Shown here one piece after another: positions 46,827 through 56,623 of a stretch of DNA of 64,000 bases. Each line of letters opens with the position of its first letter. Within the stretch, counting starts at the first letter, position 1. Under the pieces are notes generated by a model, which searched no databases, was not told the origin of the DNA, and saw only the letters and a program-made list of their open reading frames with translations. The position numbers were made by a program, and so were the translations under genes. Source of the DNA: Halomonas meridiana (GTDB lineage: Bacteria > Pseudomonadota > Gammaproteobacteria > Pseudomonadales > Halomonadaceae); NCBI RefSeq assembly GCF_009846525.1, contig NZ_CP024621.1:1984001-2048000 (forward strand). The letters run 5' to 3'.

Positions 46827-48584
46827 ATGAGCCAAACCGCCCCGGAGTCTACGCTAAGCCATGCGGCCCTCAACGGAGGGTTACGCGGCATTGCTAAACG
46901 ACTGGTCAAGCATGGCCTGTTAACCGATGCGCAAGCGACTGTGGCAGAGAGTACGGCGGCCGAACTCGAGATATCTCTCCTACAGCATGTTATCGATAGC
47001 GGGCTTGTCGAAGCGGATGCTGCGGCCGTGGCGGCTGCGTGGGAGTACGGCCTACCGGTGGTGGATCTCGAGGCCATTCGCGTCAGCGCCCTACCGCCTG
47101 CCAGCGACTATCCCGTCAAAATACTCGAGCGACTGGATATCTTACCCCTGGCTCGCCATGGCCACCGTTTGACCGTGGCCGTGCCCTACCCGGCCACGCT
47201 GACTCAGCTCGATGAGCTGCAGTTCGCGACCGGGCTTAGTGTCGATGGTGTACTGGCACCGGCTGACCAGTTGCGGAATACGCTAGTCCAGTACTTAGCT
47301 CAAAACGAGCGCAGCATGCTCGATGAGCTAGACAATATCGACGATGCCGTCAGTGCGCTCAACATCGTCCAACACGCTGATGGAGATGAGGTCGAGCTCG
47401 ACAAAGCCTCCCAGAATAGTGACGATGCCCCCGTCGTTAAATTCGTCAACAAGATCCTGCTCGATGCCATCAGCCGAGGCGCATCGGACATTCACTTCGA
47501 GCCCTATGAAACCCAGTACCGGGTTCGTTTTCGTATCGATGGAATGCTGGTCGAAATCGCGCGACCACCCTTTGCGCTGCGTCACCGCATCGCAGCGCGC
47601 TTGAAGATCATGTCCCGGCTGGATATTTCAGAGCGTCGCTTGCCACAAGATGGCGCTCTGAAGCTGCAGCTTTCACGCACCCGCTCCATCGATTTCCGGG
47701 TCAACTCCCTACCCACGGTATGGGGGGAGAAAGTAGTGCTGCGGATATTGGACCCCACGTCCGCCCAGCTTGGAATCGACCAGCTCGGCTTTAGCCCTGA
47801 ACAGCAGGCCGCTTACGAGTACGCGTTGAAAAAACCCCAAGGAATGATTTTGGTGACCGGGCCAACGGGCAGCGGTAAGACGGTGACACTTTACACCGGC
47901 ATCAACATATTGAACCAAGTGCAGCGCAATATCTGCACCGCTGAAGATCCGGTCGAGATCAAGGTATCGGGTATCAACCAAGTCAACGTGCTGCCTAAAA
48001 TTGGGCTTAACTTTGCTAGTGCGTTACGGGCGTTTCTTCGCCAAGACCCCGATGTGGTCATGGTGGGGGAAATTCGTGATTTGGAGACGGCGGAAATTGC
48101 GGTCAAAGCGGCGCAAACGGGTCACTTGGTGCTCTCCACCGTCCATACCAATTCGGCGGCAGAAACGCTCGCCCGTCTCGCGAACATGGGGGTGGCGACT
48201 TATAACATTGCCAGTTCGGTGAGCCTGATCATTGCACAGCGATTAGCACGCAAATTATGCAATCAGTGTAAAACACCGGCCGACATTCCGGCTGAGGCGC
48301 TGCGTAAAGCCGGTTTCAACCAGCAGGATATTCGCAACGCGACGATCTATAAAGCTGTGGGTTGTAAGCAGTGCACCCAGGGGTATAAAGGGCGGTTAGG
48401 CGTGTACGAGGTAGTGCCGATTACCGATGACATGCGTCAACTGATCATGCGCGATGGCAACGCCATCGAGATCGACCAGCAAGCGCGTCGCGAGGGCTAC
48501 CCTAGCCTTTACCAAAGCTGCCTCAGCCGAGTCTTGGATGGCAGCACCAGCCTGGAAGAAGTCAACCGAATCAGTAAGGAGTAA
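46827..48584 (+). CDS. pilB: Type IV pilus assembly ATPase PilB
   Basis: A 585-residue extension ATPase with Walker A GPTGSGKT, the Asp box, Walker B (MVGEIRDLETAEIAVKAAQ), the His box TGHLVLSTVHTN, and a four-cysteine zinc site (CNQCKT ... CKQCTQGY). It powers pilus polymerisation at the inner membrane. The N-terminal MshEN domain is present. The ribosome-binding site is weak. It is followed 8 bp later by pilC. Confidence 0.96.
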   Translation: MSQTAPESTLSHAALNGGLRGIAKRLVKHGLLTDAQATVAESTAAELEISLLQHVIDSGLVEADAAAVAAAWEYGLPVVDLEAIRVSALPPASDYPVKILERLDILPLARHGHRLTVAVPYPATLTQLDELQFATGLSVDGVLAPADQLRNTLVQYLAQNERSMLDELDNIDDAVSALNIVQHADGDEVELDKASQNSDDAPVVKFVNKILLDAISRGASDIHFEPYETQYRVRFRIDGMLVEIARPPFALRHRIAARLKIMSRLDISERRLPQDGALKLQLSRTRSIDFRVNSLPTVWGEKVVLRILDPTSAQLGIDQLGFSPEQQAAYEYALKKPQGMILVTGPTGSGKTVTLYTGINILNQVQRNICTAEDPVEIKVSGINQVNVLPKIGLNFASALRAFLRQDPDVVMVGEIRDLETAEIAVKAAQTGHLVLSTVHTNSAAETLARLANMGVATYNIASSVSLIIAQRLARKLCNQCKTPADIPAEALRKAGFNQQDIRNATIYKAVGCKQCTQGYKGRLGVYEVVPITDDMRQLIMRDGNAIEIDQQARREGYPSLYQSCLSRVLDGSTSLEEVNRISKE

Positions 48585-48592
48585 CGCCGCCC

Positions 48593-49822
48593 ATGACCAA
48601 AGCCAAGGCTCGCCGCGCCAAGCCCGCCCCGCTGCACCGCTGGAAATGGGCGGGCAAAGGTCCTCAGGATCGCCCCATGCGAGGCGAGCTGATTGGCCGC
48701 ACCAAAGCCGATATCGTCGAGCAGCTTGCAAAGCAGCGCATCGTTGCCAGTAAGATTCAAAAACGCAGCAGTTTCAGCGGCCGCGGTAAAGTGACCAATG
48801 TCGATATCATGGTGTTCGCACGCCAGATGGCGACCATGGTGCGTGCAGGCATCCCTATTTTGCAGGCACTTCAAGCCGTGTCGGAAAGCTTGAAGAAACC
48901 CGCCATGGTCGCGCTGACCCAGCAAATCATGGAAGACGTGTCGTCCGGCGATAGCCTTTCCAGTGCCATGGCAAAACATCCTCGTCAGTTCGATCGTTTA
49001 TTCGTCAACTTGGTGGATGCAGGAGAACAAGCCGGCGCGCTCGATCAAATGCTCGAACGTATTGCCAGTTACAAAGAAAAAGTCGAGTCACTCAAAAACC
49101 GCGTCAAAAAAGCGCTTTGGTATCCGACCTCGGTTATGGCGATTGGTGTGGGGGTAACCATGCTTTTGCTCATCAAAGTGGTACCTGAGTTCGAAAGCAT
49201 GTTTCAAGGCTTTGGCGCCGAGCTGCCCGCATTGACACAGTTCACCGTCAATCTCTCTGACATGGCCCAGCAATATTGGCTACATGCACTGGGCTTCTTA
49301 GTCGGTAGTGTGATGCTGCTGAAAACGGCTGCGCGCCGTTCACCCAAGGTCGCCTATCGGCTCGATGGCTTATTGCTCAGGTTACCGGTAATTGGCGACA
49401 TCATGCATAAATCGGCAGTGTCCCGCTTCACTCGAACCCTCGCGACGACCTTTGCCTCCGGGGTACCATTGATAGAAGGCCTAGAAACCGCTGCCGGTGC
49501 CGCCGACAATCGCGTCTATATCAAAGCAATCAATGAAGTGCGCCAGGATGTCACCACTGGGCAGCAGCTTCATTTTGCGATGCGGATGACAAACCGCTTT
49601 CCTGCGCTGGCCGTTCAGATGGTGAGCATCGGCGAAGAGGCTGGATCCCTCGATGCCATGCTCAATCGGGTGGCGGATTATTACGAAGAGGAAGTCGACA
49701 ATAAAGTCGATGCGCTGACATCACTCATGGAGCCCATCATTATCGTCGTGCTCGGTGCCCTGGTGGGAGGCGTGGTAGTGTCGATGTATCTCCCGATCTT
49801 CGAAATTGGCACGGCGCTATAG
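48593..49822 (+). CDS. pilC: Type IV pilus inner-membrane protein PilC
   Basis: A 409-residue GspF/PilC platform protein with two homologous cytoplasmic-plus-helix repeats. Motifs include FARQMATMVRAGIPILQAL, the tandem GEQAGALDQML and GEEAGSLDAML, and YLPIFEIGTAL at the C-terminus. It anchors PilB to the pilus base. AAGGAG precedes the ATG by 11 bases. It is in an operon with pilB and pilD. Confidence 0.96.
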   Translation: MTKAKARRAKPAPLHRWKWAGKGPQDRPMRGELIGRTKADIVEQLAKQRIVASKIQKRSSFSGRGKVTNVDIMVFARQMATMVRAGIPILQALQAVSESLKKPAMVALTQQIMEDVSSGDSLSSAMAKHPRQFDRLFVNLVDAGEQAGALDQMLERIASYKEKVESLKNRVKKALWYPTSVMAIGVGVTMLLLIKVVPEFESMFQGFGAELPALTQFTVNLSDMAQQYWLHALGFLVGSVMLLKTAARRSPKVAYRLDGLLLRLPVIGDIMHKSAVSRFTRTLATTFASGVPLIEGLETAAGAADNRVYIKAINEVRQDVTTGQQLHFAMRMTNRFPALAVQMVSIGEEAGSLDAMLNRVADYYEEEVDNKVDALTSLMEPIIIVVLGALVGGVVVSMYLPIFEIGTAL

Positions 49823-49851
49823 AGCAGGCCACTCAATCCATTAGGAGTATC

Positions 49852-50697
49852 ATGGGCTTACCGCCACTATTATTGTCAGTCTTCGCAGGGGTCATGGGGC
49901 TGTGTTTGGGCAGCTTTCTCAATGTCGTGATCACGCGGCTACCGGTCATGCTGATGCGCCAGTGGCGTAACGAAGCTCTCGCTTCGTTGGAGCAGCCCAC
50001 AGAGCCTACCCCTCGCTTCAATCTTGCCTATCCACCGTCCATGTGCCCTCGCTGCGAGCACGCCATTGCCTGGCACGACAACCTCCCTGTCCTCGGGTGG
50101 TTGAAGCGTCGCGGGCGCTGCGCCCATTGTCAAACTCGTATCAGCCCTCAGTACCCGGTGGTGGAAATCATGGGGGGCGTACTGGCGATTGCCGTCATGG
50201 CGCTGCATGGCTGGCAACTTTCGAGTTTGTGGATATATGCCGCCTGCATGACGCTACTCGTGTTAGCCGTCATCGACCTGCGCACATACCTTCTACCGGA
50301 CATACTGACCCTACCGCTGCTGTGGGCGGGTTTGGCCTACCAGCTTCTGTTTCAGCCCGTCATGCTATCTAGCGCCGTGTTAGGGGCCATGGCGGGGTAT
50401 CTCGTCTTGTGGGGCTTTTACTGGCTCTTCAAGCTCGTCACGGGAAAGGAGGGCATGGGCTATGGCGATTTCAAACTACTTGCAGCGCTAGGTGCTTGGT
50501 TAGGCTGGAGCATGCTTCCGCTACTGCTGATCGTGTCTGCCGGATTGGGCGCACTCATTGGCCTGATGGTACAAGCGACACAACCTCGCCTGCGAGGCCA
50601 AGCCATGCCGTTTGGCCCCTTTTTGGCATTATCAGGCTGGGTGGGGTTACTCATGGGCGATGACCTCATGGCACTCTACCTGTCACTGGTATACTGA
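49852..50697 (+). CDS. pilD: Prepilin peptidase/N-methyltransferase PilD
   Basis: A 281-residue integral membrane protease that cuts prepilin leaders and methylates the new N-terminus. It has a zinc-binding CPRCEHAI ... CAHCQTRISPQYP segment and the two aspartates, in VIDLRTYLLPD and GYGDFKLLAALGAWLG. AGGAG is 5 bases before the ATG. Length is normal. It probably processes PilA and, where present, type II secretion pseudopilins. Confidence 0.96.
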   Translation: MGLPPLLLSVFAGVMGLCLGSFLNVVITRLPVMLMRQWRNEALASLEQPTEPTPRFNLAYPPSMCPRCEHAIAWHDNLPVLGWLKRRGRCAHCQTRISPQYPVVEIMGGVLAIAVMALHGWQLSSLWIYAACMTLLVLAVIDLRTYLLPDILTLPLLWAGLAYQLLFQPVMLSSAVLGAMAGYLVLWGFYWLFKLVTGKEGMGYGDFKLLAALGAWLGWSMLPLLLIVSAGLGALIGLMVQATQPRLRGQAMPFGPFLALSGWVGLLMGDDLMALYLSLVY

Positions 50698-50730
50698 ATC
50701 ATTTATCGGTTCTGTCATTTAAGGGTTAAC

Positions 50731-51327
50731 ATGATCATTGGTGTTACCGGCGGTATTGGCTCAGGAAAATCCACCGTTGCTCGTCTATTTGGGGAGTTGG
50801 GTATCGGCTGGGTGGATGCCGATGACGTGGCAAGAGAGATTGTCGCCCCTGGCGAACCAGCACTCGATGCCATCACTGAGCGGTTTGGCATGCAGGTGCT
50901 GAATAATGACGGCAGCCTAAACCGAGCCACCCTGCGCGAGATTGTATTTACCGACCCCAGTCAGCGTGCTTGGCTGGAGTCCGTTACCCACCCGCGTATC
51001 CGCGAGCGGCTACTCGAACATCTGCGACAGCTTTGCACCCAATCACCCTATGTACTGCTGGTTTCCCCACTGCTTTTCGAATCGGGACAGGATGCGCTGG
51101 TAAAACGTACGTTGGTGGTGGACGTTCCCGAAGCAGAGCAGCTCGCGCGAACGTTGGCCCGTGATCACGTGAGCGAGCAGCAGGTGCGTGCTATCCTCGC
51201 GGCCCAATTACCACGCGATGTGCGACTCTCACGTGCCGACGATGTCATCGACAATAGCCGAGGGCGAAATCATACCCAACGGCAAGTGGCCGCACTCGAC
51301 CAACAGTACCGTAACAGCATAACGTGA
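50731..51327 (+). CDS. coaE: Dephospho-CoA kinase
   Basis: A 198-residue kinase that performs the last step of CoA synthesis. The P-loop GGIGSGKS is at the N-terminus, followed by [14 protein letters not shown] and the [10 protein letters not shown] region. Its linkage after pilD is standard in gammaproteobacteria. Its stop codon overlaps a possible upstream yacG start. Confidence 0.95.
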   Translation: MIIGVTGGIGSGKSTVARLFGELGIGWVDADDVAREIVAPGEPALDAITERFGMQVLNNDGSLNRATLREIVFTDPSQRAWLESVTHPRIRERLLEHLRQLCTQSPYVLLVSPLLFESGQDALVKRTLVVDVPEAEQLARTLARDHVSEQQVRAILAAQLPRDVRLSRADDVIDNSRGRNHTQRQVAALDQQYRNSIT

Positions 51328-51341
51328 AGGAGCTTTCACCG

Positions 51342-51575
51342 ATGACGATTCCCGCCAACGATGCCCCGCTCGAAGTGGATTGCCCACAGTGTGGAACACG
51401 GGTGACTTGGGGGCCTAGCAGCCCTTTTCGCCCCTTTTGTAGCAAACGTTGCCAGTTACTGGATCTCGGCGCTTGGGCAGAAGAGTCTCACCGTATCTCG
51501 GGAGAGTCCGCCATGGATGAGGCCGATATCGAGACGCTTCTAGCTCAAGCGGATAAAGACGCTCCACTCTCTTGA
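51342..51575 (+). CDS. yacG: DNA gyrase inhibitor YacG
   Basis: A 77-residue zinc-finger protein with four cysteines in CPQCGT ... FCSKRC, matching YacG, which binds GyrB and inhibits DNA binding. ATG 51342 is preferred; AAGGAG lies 9 bases upstream. GTG 51324 overlapping the coaE stop is an alternative. It is in an operon with coaE. Confidence 0.92.
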   Translation: MTIPANDAPLEVDCPQCGTRVTWGPSSPFRPFCSKRCQLLDLGAWAEESHRISGESAMDEADIETLLAQADKDAPLS

Positions 51576-51590
51576 GACGATGCCTCACTG

Positions 51591-52460
51591 ATGTCTGACG
51601 CCTTACGACCCCACTATCGGTTATTGCATGAGCTGGATGAACGCTTCGACCAACTGACTGCAGCCATCCACCGTGCAGCGACGCTCTATGAATCAGCGCC
51701 TCCCGCCACTTGGCGTTTGTCAGGGTCAGGCGATGCCACTTGGCTGAGGGATGCGCTTCTAGACATGTGGCATCAGCAGCATCAAGACGGCCGAGAAACA
51801 CGTAATTACATTGCCGTCATCGCCGCCGACGAGCCGCTGATTGAGGCCTTTCAAGAGGTCAACGCTGCCAAAAGTGCCATCAGCACACTTTTGCAACGCA
51901 TCAAGCAGAGCGAGCCGGGCGGACTCAGTGACGCCAAGCAGCGCCTCCCCCAGCGTCATCCTGATGTCGAGAAAGTGCTCCGCACCGGGGGAATGGCGCG
52001 ACTGCATTTGAAACAGTGCTGGCGTCAATTGCCTATCGTCGAAGCACCGGTCGCACGAGTGCGGCTCGCGTGGTACAGCAGCGGCCGCTCTATCAAACGC
52101 ATCACCGTCCAAGAGGCAGAGCAAAAGCTATTACAGCTGGATAGCGATGCTCCCCATGTCCGCATACAGCTGCGAAAACTCGCTGGCATACCCAGCAGCG
52201 AACCATTGGCGCAGGTACAAAACCAAGCACCGCTCATGCGCGCCAACCTATTCTTCACGGAACCGCTGATGGATGGCCAGACACGGCGAGCGTTAAATAT
52301 TGCCATGCCGCTGGTGGTACCCGCGCATGAAGGCCGCTTGCCGCATATCAAAGTGCCCCCTATGGAGCCACCCGCACAACGAACACGCGCCAAGCGGCGG
52401 GATGAAAAGCTAGAAAGTGACGCTTTTTTGCCCAGCTTACGCGTTTATCGCTACCGCTAG
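51591..52460 (+). CDS. tus: Tus-like DNA replication terminus site-binding protein
   Basis: A 289-residue protein. The segment RLHLKQCWRQLPIVEAP through VRLAWYSSGRSIKRITVQEA follows E. coli Tus in pattern ([28 protein letters not shown]), and the C-terminal AMPLVVPAHEGRLPHIKVP region resembles the Tus beta-sheet end. Tus binds Ter sites and blocks replication forks in one direction. It sits 15 bp after yacG. I recognise the family with moderate certainty. I see no Ter-type site in the gap upstream. Its 3' end overlaps the next gene by 24 bp. Confidence 0.75.
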   Translation: MSDALRPHYRLLHELDERFDQLTAAIHRAATLYESAPPATWRLSGSGDATWLRDALLDMWHQQHQDGRETRNYIAVIAADEPLIEAFQEVNAAKSAISTLLQRIKQSEPGGLSDAKQRLPQRHPDVEKVLRTGGMARLHLKQCWRQLPIVEAPVARVRLAWYSSGRSIKRITVQEAEQKLLQLDSDAPHVRIQLRKLAGIPSSEPLAQVQNQAPLMRANLFFTEPLMDGQTRRALNIAMPLVVPAHEGRLPHIKVPPMEPPAQRTRAKRRDEKLESDAFLPSLRVYRYR

Positions 52461-52799
52461 CGGATCGTTGGCAACCACCGGTAACCGGTCCTTTGTCCAT
52501 AAGCCGTAAGCCAGCAGCGTTTCAATGAGCGCCCTCACTTCCTGCTCGGACTGATCGTATTCATTCATGAGAGCCCTCAGACGCTCTGCAAAATGCGCCT
52601 CCTGTGCTTTTTCATGCGCCTCTTGGTCGTCAGCTTCTAAGGATGCTAAAGAGCGTACAGGCGGCCCGGTGGGAATATCAAAATCACTCTCAGGATCGTC
52701 CAACTGACGCAATGCTTGCGCAAAGGCGTCATCCAGCTCACGAAATTTACGTAGCTTTTCACGCTCATCCAGTTGTTTTTGAACCTTTTGATATTTCAT
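52437..52799 (-). CDS. Small coiled-coil protein resembling the MvaT oligomerisation segment
   Basis: A 120-residue charged protein. Residues 70-92 (FAERLRALMNEYDQSEQEVRA) closely track residues 36-58 of the nearby MvaT (FKAKLEALMNEFGKRPTDVVA), the segment used for oligomerisation. It has a coiled-coil-like N-terminus (MKYQKVQKQLDEREKLRKF) but no KNPHTGEVIETRGGNH DNA-binding end. It might mix with MvaT and modify silencing. The 3' end overlaps tus. No clear ribosome-binding site is seen. Function is inferred only. Confidence 0.65.
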   Translation of the reverse strand: MKYQKVQKQLDEREKLRKFRELDDAFAQALRQLDDPESDFDIPTGPPVRSLASLEADDQEAHEKAQEAHFAERLRALMNEYDQSEQEVRALIETLLAYGLWTKDRLPVVANDPLAVAINA

Positions 52800-53156
52800 T
52801 GATGTTTCATTTACACCTTACAAAAAATGGTCGATACGCCTGCCAAACAGGCCTTTTTAACGAAAAACTGTGCACAAACGCGTAAACATACAGAGCAAAC
52901 TTGCCTTTGCTTGAGCTTAGCAGCATAAAGACAACATCGTGATGGCAACACGAATCGGTAACAATGGTTTACCGCTATCGTATGGACAGTGACACTACGC
53001 CATCACACGCCAAGGATGTTAGCTCACTCCACGATACTCCCTATTGATAGGCAGTGAGCAGAGCTATGGGCTACCAGCACTTGTACCATACGCACCGGGA
53101 GGGTGCTCTACAGGCAAGATATCGACCTGTATGACTCACGCATAGGAGGCCAGATA
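52800..53156. other. Intergenic region upstream of the AraC regulator
   Basis: 357 bp without a gene. A short stem GCCTG-CCAAA-CAGGC followed by CTTTTT (52838-52858) could end plus-strand transcripts reading out of tus. A 7 bp inverted repeat GCTCACT...AGTGAGC spans 53022-53059. GGAGG at 53144-53149 is the ribosome-binding site of the AraC gene. Confidence 0.5.
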
Positions 53157-53990
53157 ATGTTCAATGCAATGTCGCGAGCTGAGATCTGGCTACAGGACAC
53201 GCTTGATCAGTCATTGAGTATCGAAGACCTAGCGAACCACTTGGGGTATTCTGCCTCGCAGGTGCGCAGACAGTTTCGCCAATGCTTTCATACATCCCCA
53301 AGCGCTTACCGAGAGCAGCGTCGCCTAGAGCGTGCTGCCGTTCTCTTATCACTGACATCACAAAATATAGCGCATATCGCCTTACGCTGTGGGTACGTCA
53401 ATCACTCCTCTTTCTCAAGAGCCTTTCAAAGGCGCTACCAGCTAACTCCGCGGCATTATCGCCAAGCGCTAAGTGGTATGCGCCATTTAGCCGCACCTCA
53501 AAGACAGTTTACGACGACCATCGAGAAGAGCCGCCCTCGACAGGCTGTTTTTATGCGTATTTATGAAGCACCTGACGCTATTGATGGGCTGGGCAGCAAA
53601 AAACATCATGCTAACCATCTTAGCTGCTTTGAAGCACAATTAGGGCGAGCCACACCGACCGTTGCCTTGCCTGACTTATTAGCCAATACCGTTGCCGCTT
53701 TAGACACTTCTCAACCGCAAAACAAGTTGAGAACCGATATTGGACTTTACTTAGAGCCTACGGCTACCACGGAGAATTTAGCACTGCCAGTGGCTTATCG
53801 CAGGGTAGACTCTCCCGCTCAACACTTTGCCACGACACGTTTCGATCAGTTCGATGAGCTAGCGGATGCGCTAGCCTCCACGCTCTTGCGCATCATTCAC
53901 CAAGAAGATACGTTTCAGATTAGTGGAGATTCTCCGCGAGTACTGTGGCATCCAAATCACTTGGAATTACGCGTCCCGCTTCAATATTGA
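53157..53990 (+). CDS. AraC-family regulator with GyrI-like effector domain
   Basis: A 277-residue regulator with the AraC double HTH at the N-terminus (SIEDLANHLGYSASQVRRQF ... IAHIALRCGYVNHSSFSRAF) and a C-terminal GyrI-like ligand-binding domain, the Rob/TetD arrangement. ATG 53157 is chosen over the upstream frame start because GGAGG lies 7 bases before it. The ligand and targets are unknown. It converges on mvaT. Confidence 0.86.
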   Translation: MFNAMSRAEIWLQDTLDQSLSIEDLANHLGYSASQVRRQFRQCFHTSPSAYREQRRLERAAVLLSLTSQNIAHIALRCGYVNHSSFSRAFQRRYQLTPRHYRQALSGMRHLAAPQRQFTTTIEKSRPRQAVFMRIYEAPDAIDGLGSKKHHANHLSCFEAQLGRATPTVALPDLLANTVAALDTSQPQNKLRTDIGLYLEPTATTENLALPVAYRRVDSPAQHFATTRFDQFDELADALASTLLRIIHQEDTFQISGDSPRVLWHPNHLELRVPLQY

Positions 53991-54033
53991 GCAATGTTGA
54001 CTGGAAACTCTTCTCTATCGCTGTTTAAAAAGA

Positions 54034-54065
54034 ATTCCGGCACTTCTTTGCAGAAGTGCCGGAAT
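54034..54065. terminator. Terminator between AraC gene and mvaT
   Basis: ATTCCGGCACTTCT and its exact complement form a 14 bp stem with a 4-base loop. On the minus strand TCTTTTT follows, so it mainly ends mvaT. Confidence 0.85.
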
Positions 54066-54072
54066 GATTTGT

Positions 54073-54447
54073 TTAGTCTTCCATCCGCACGAGCCAAGAC
54101 TCGACAGTGTCATCGCCGTGCTCGTCTTTCCAGCTACGCAGGCCTTTGTGATTGCCGCCACGGGTTTCGATGACCTCACCAGTGTGCGGGTTCTTGTAGA
54201 TCTTCAGACGACGCTTGCGGCGCGTAGAGGCAGCAGGCGCTTTAGTGCTGACACGCTGATCGGCAGCAGGGTCAAGCAGTGCGACCACGTCTGTCGGGCG
54301 CTTACCAAACTCGTTCATCAACGCTTCCAGTTTGGCTTTAAACTCTAGCTCGCTTTTAAGGCGCTGATCGCCTTCTAAACGCTGCAGTTCTTCTTGTAGC
54401 TGCTTAAGCTGCTGTTCTTTCTGGATGTAATCGTTTAACAAAGACAT
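54073..54447 (-). CDS. mvaT: MvaT-type H-NS-family nucleoid protein
   Basis: A 124-residue xenogeneic silencer. An N-terminal coiled coil (MSLLNDYIQKEQQLKQLQEE) is followed by a second oligomerisation segment and then the AT-pincer DNA-binding domain IYKNPHTGEVIETRGGNHKG. It binds AT-rich DNA and represses horizontally acquired genes. ATG 54447 is chosen for AAGGGA 6 bases upstream. A strong promoter lies about 85 bp upstream. Confidence 0.93.
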   Translation of the reverse strand: MSLLNDYIQKEQQLKQLQEELQRLEGDQRLKSELEFKAKLEALMNEFGKRPTDVVALLDPAADQRVSTKAPAASTRRKRRLKIYKNPHTGEVIETRGGNHKGLRSWKDEHGDDTVESWLVRMED

Positions 54448-54531
54448 AGGGAGTCCCTTTTTTGCTTTAGATGTAACGGCAATGGTATTCAGCTGGACCA
54501 CTCAATACCGATCAGTTCAGGATGCGGTGAC

Positions 54532-54560
54532 ATTATTGCCTTAATTATGCTAATTGACAA
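54532..54560 (-). promoter_or_regulatory. mvaT promoter
   Basis: On the minus strand TTGTCA (54555-54560) and AATAAT (54532-54537) are separated by exactly 17 bases, near-ideal for sigma-70. It lies in an AT-rich stretch, which would allow self-binding by MvaT. Confidence 0.7.
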
Positions 54561-54704
54561 CAGTCTAGTTGATTTTGATCCATTTACTAAACTTTTTTTT
54601 AAACACCAACTTGCCAAAGCCCACAACGATTAAAGCCACTCTTCAAACAACACGAGTACTGCTAATACAGATTAAGAAAGTAAATCGAAGCGATGTAAAT
54701 TTTT

Positions 54705-54736
54705 GCAAAAAAAACGCCGCCCTAGAGGGCGGCGTT
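54705..54736 (-). terminator. Rho-independent terminator of rpsA
   Basis: AACGCCGCCC and GGGCGGCGTT form a 10 bp GC-rich stem with loop TCTA, followed by a long T-run on the minus strand. Confidence 0.95.
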
Positions 54737-54759
54737 TTTGTAGGCGTCAGACTAATAAC

Positions 54760-56439
54760 TTAGTCTTGACCCATCTGCTGCTTGATCAGATCACCGATAG
54801 TGGTCGGGCCACCGGCGGCTTCTGGCTCTTGCTCACGCAGTTTCTTCAGGTTTTGACGAGTATCGTCTTGCTCTTTCGCTTTTACCGACAGATTGATCTG
54901 ACGGCTCTTGCGATCGACGCTCACGATACGCGCTTCAACGCTGTCACCTTCGTTCAGAACGTTGCGTGCATCTTCAACACGGTCAGCGCTGATTTCAGAG
55001 GCTTTGAGGATAGCGATAACGTCTGTCGCCAGCTCAACGTGTGCTTCTTTGGCGTCAACTTCTACAACACGGCCAGTCACGATGCTGCCCTTGTCGTTCA
55101 CAGACAGGTATTCAGCAACCGGATCGGAATCCATTTGCTTGATACCCAGGGAGATACGCTCGCGCTCCGGGTCGATAGACAGAATAACTGCTTCTGCTTC
55201 GTCACCCTTCTTGAAGTTACGAACGGCTTCTTCGCCTGTTTCAGTCCAAGAGATGTCGGACAGGTGAACCAGACCGTCGATACCGCCTTCAAGGCCGATG
55301 AAGATACCGAAGTCCGTAATGGACTTGATGGTACCGGAAACACGGTCGCCCTTGTTGTATTCGGCGTTGAAGGTTTCCCACGGATTAGCAGTGCACTGCT
55401 TGATACCCAGAGAAATACGACGACGCTCTTCGTCGATATCAAGAACCATCACGTCAACGTCATCGCCCACTTGAACGACTTTAGACGGATGAATGTTCTT
55501 GTTGGTCCAGTCCATTTCAGACACGTGAACCAGACCTTCGACACCCTCTTCCAGCTCAGCAAAGCAACCGTAGTCCGTCAGGTTCGTGACGACAGCGTGT
55601 ACTTTGGTGCCTTCCGGATAACGGTCTTTAATGTTGACCCACGGATCTTCGCCCAGCTGCTTCAGACCCAGTGAAACGCGGTTGCGCTCACGATCGAACT
55701 TCAGCACTTTGACGTTGATTTCGTCGCCAACGGCAACGATTTCAGACGGATGCTTGATGCGCTTCCACGCCATGTCGGTGATGTGCAACAGGCCATCGAC
55801 GCCGCCCAAATCAACGAAAGCACCGTAATCGGTCAGGTTCTTGACGATACCTTTGATCTGCTGGCCTTCTTGCAGAGTGGCCAGGAGCGCTTCACGCTCG
55901 GCGCTGTTCTCTGCTTCTAGCACGGCACGACGTGATACGACGACGTTGTTACGCTTCGGGTCGAGCTTGATGACTTTGAAATCCAGCTCTTTGTTTTCCA
56001 GGTGCGCAGTGTCGCGAACCGGACGAACGTCCACCAGAGAGCCCGGCAAGAAAGCACGGATAGAGTCGACGTCGACAGTGAAGCCGCCTTTGACTTTACC
56101 GTTGATCACGCCCTTGACGATTTCGTCTTTCTCGAAGGCTGCTTCCAGAATCTTCCAAGCTTCTGCGCGCTTGGCTTTTTCACGGGACAGACGTGTTTCA
56201 CCGAAACCATCTTCGACGGCTTCCAGTGCAACGTGAACGTCATCACCGATGGCGATGGTCAGTTCACCGTTTTCATCGCGGAATTGTGCCGCAGGGATTT
56301 GACCTTCGGACTTCAGACCAGCGTTAACGGTAACCCAGTCACCGTCAATGTCGACAACCTGAGCCGCGACGATGGCGCCTGGCTCCATGTTGATGTCGTT
56401 AAGAGACTGTTCAAACAGTTCAGCAAAGCTTTCGCTCAT
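54760..56439 (-). CDS. rpsA: 30S ribosomal protein S1
   Basis: A 559-residue S1, nearly the E. coli length of 557. Six S1 repeats are recognisable, with the recurrent pattern G-x-V-x-N-L/I-T-D-Y/F-G and [17 protein letters not shown]. It binds mRNA leaders during initiation. AGGAAAA is 6 bases before the ATG. The roughly 180 bp leader upstream is a plausible autoregulatory region, but I see no diagnostic structure. It follows cmk, as in most gammaproteobacteria. Confidence 0.98.
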   Translation of the reverse strand: MSESFAELFEQSLNDINMEPGAIVAAQVVDIDGDWVTVNAGLKSEGQIPAAQFRDENGELTIAIGDDVHVALEAVEDGFGETRLSREKAKRAEAWKILEAAFEKDEIVKGVINGKVKGGFTVDVDSIRAFLPGSLVDVRPVRDTAHLENKELDFKVIKLDPKRNNVVVSRRAVLEAENSAEREALLATLQEGQQIKGIVKNLTDYGAFVDLGGVDGLLHITDMAWKRIKHPSEIVAVGDEINVKVLKFDRERNRVSLGLKQLGEDPWVNIKDRYPEGTKVHAVVTNLTDYGCFAELEEGVEGLVHVSEMDWTNKNIHPSKVVQVGDDVDVMVLDIDEERRRISLGIKQCTANPWETFNAEYNKGDRVSGTIKSITDFGIFIGLEGGIDGLVHLSDISWTETGEEAVRNFKKGDEAEAVILSIDPERERISLGIKQMDSDPVAEYLSVNDKGSIVTGRVVEVDAKEAHVELATDVIAILKASEISADRVEDARNVLNEGDSVEARIVSVDRKSRQINLSVKAKEQDDTRQNLKKLREQEPEAAGGPTTIGDLIKQQMGQD

Positions 56440-56623
56440 GGTTTTCCTACGTGATCAACGTTGTTGAGGCATAACTGCCTTCTCCGTACCACCAGCGAGT
56501 ACGGGCCTAATGTCACTCAGCTTTTGGAGGCGTTAGCGCTGGTTAGACCTGACCGGGCTCACTGAGATGATGCTGTCGCCCTGCCACGTCGTGACACCTT
56601 TCCAAAAACGCCGCAAGGGAGAA

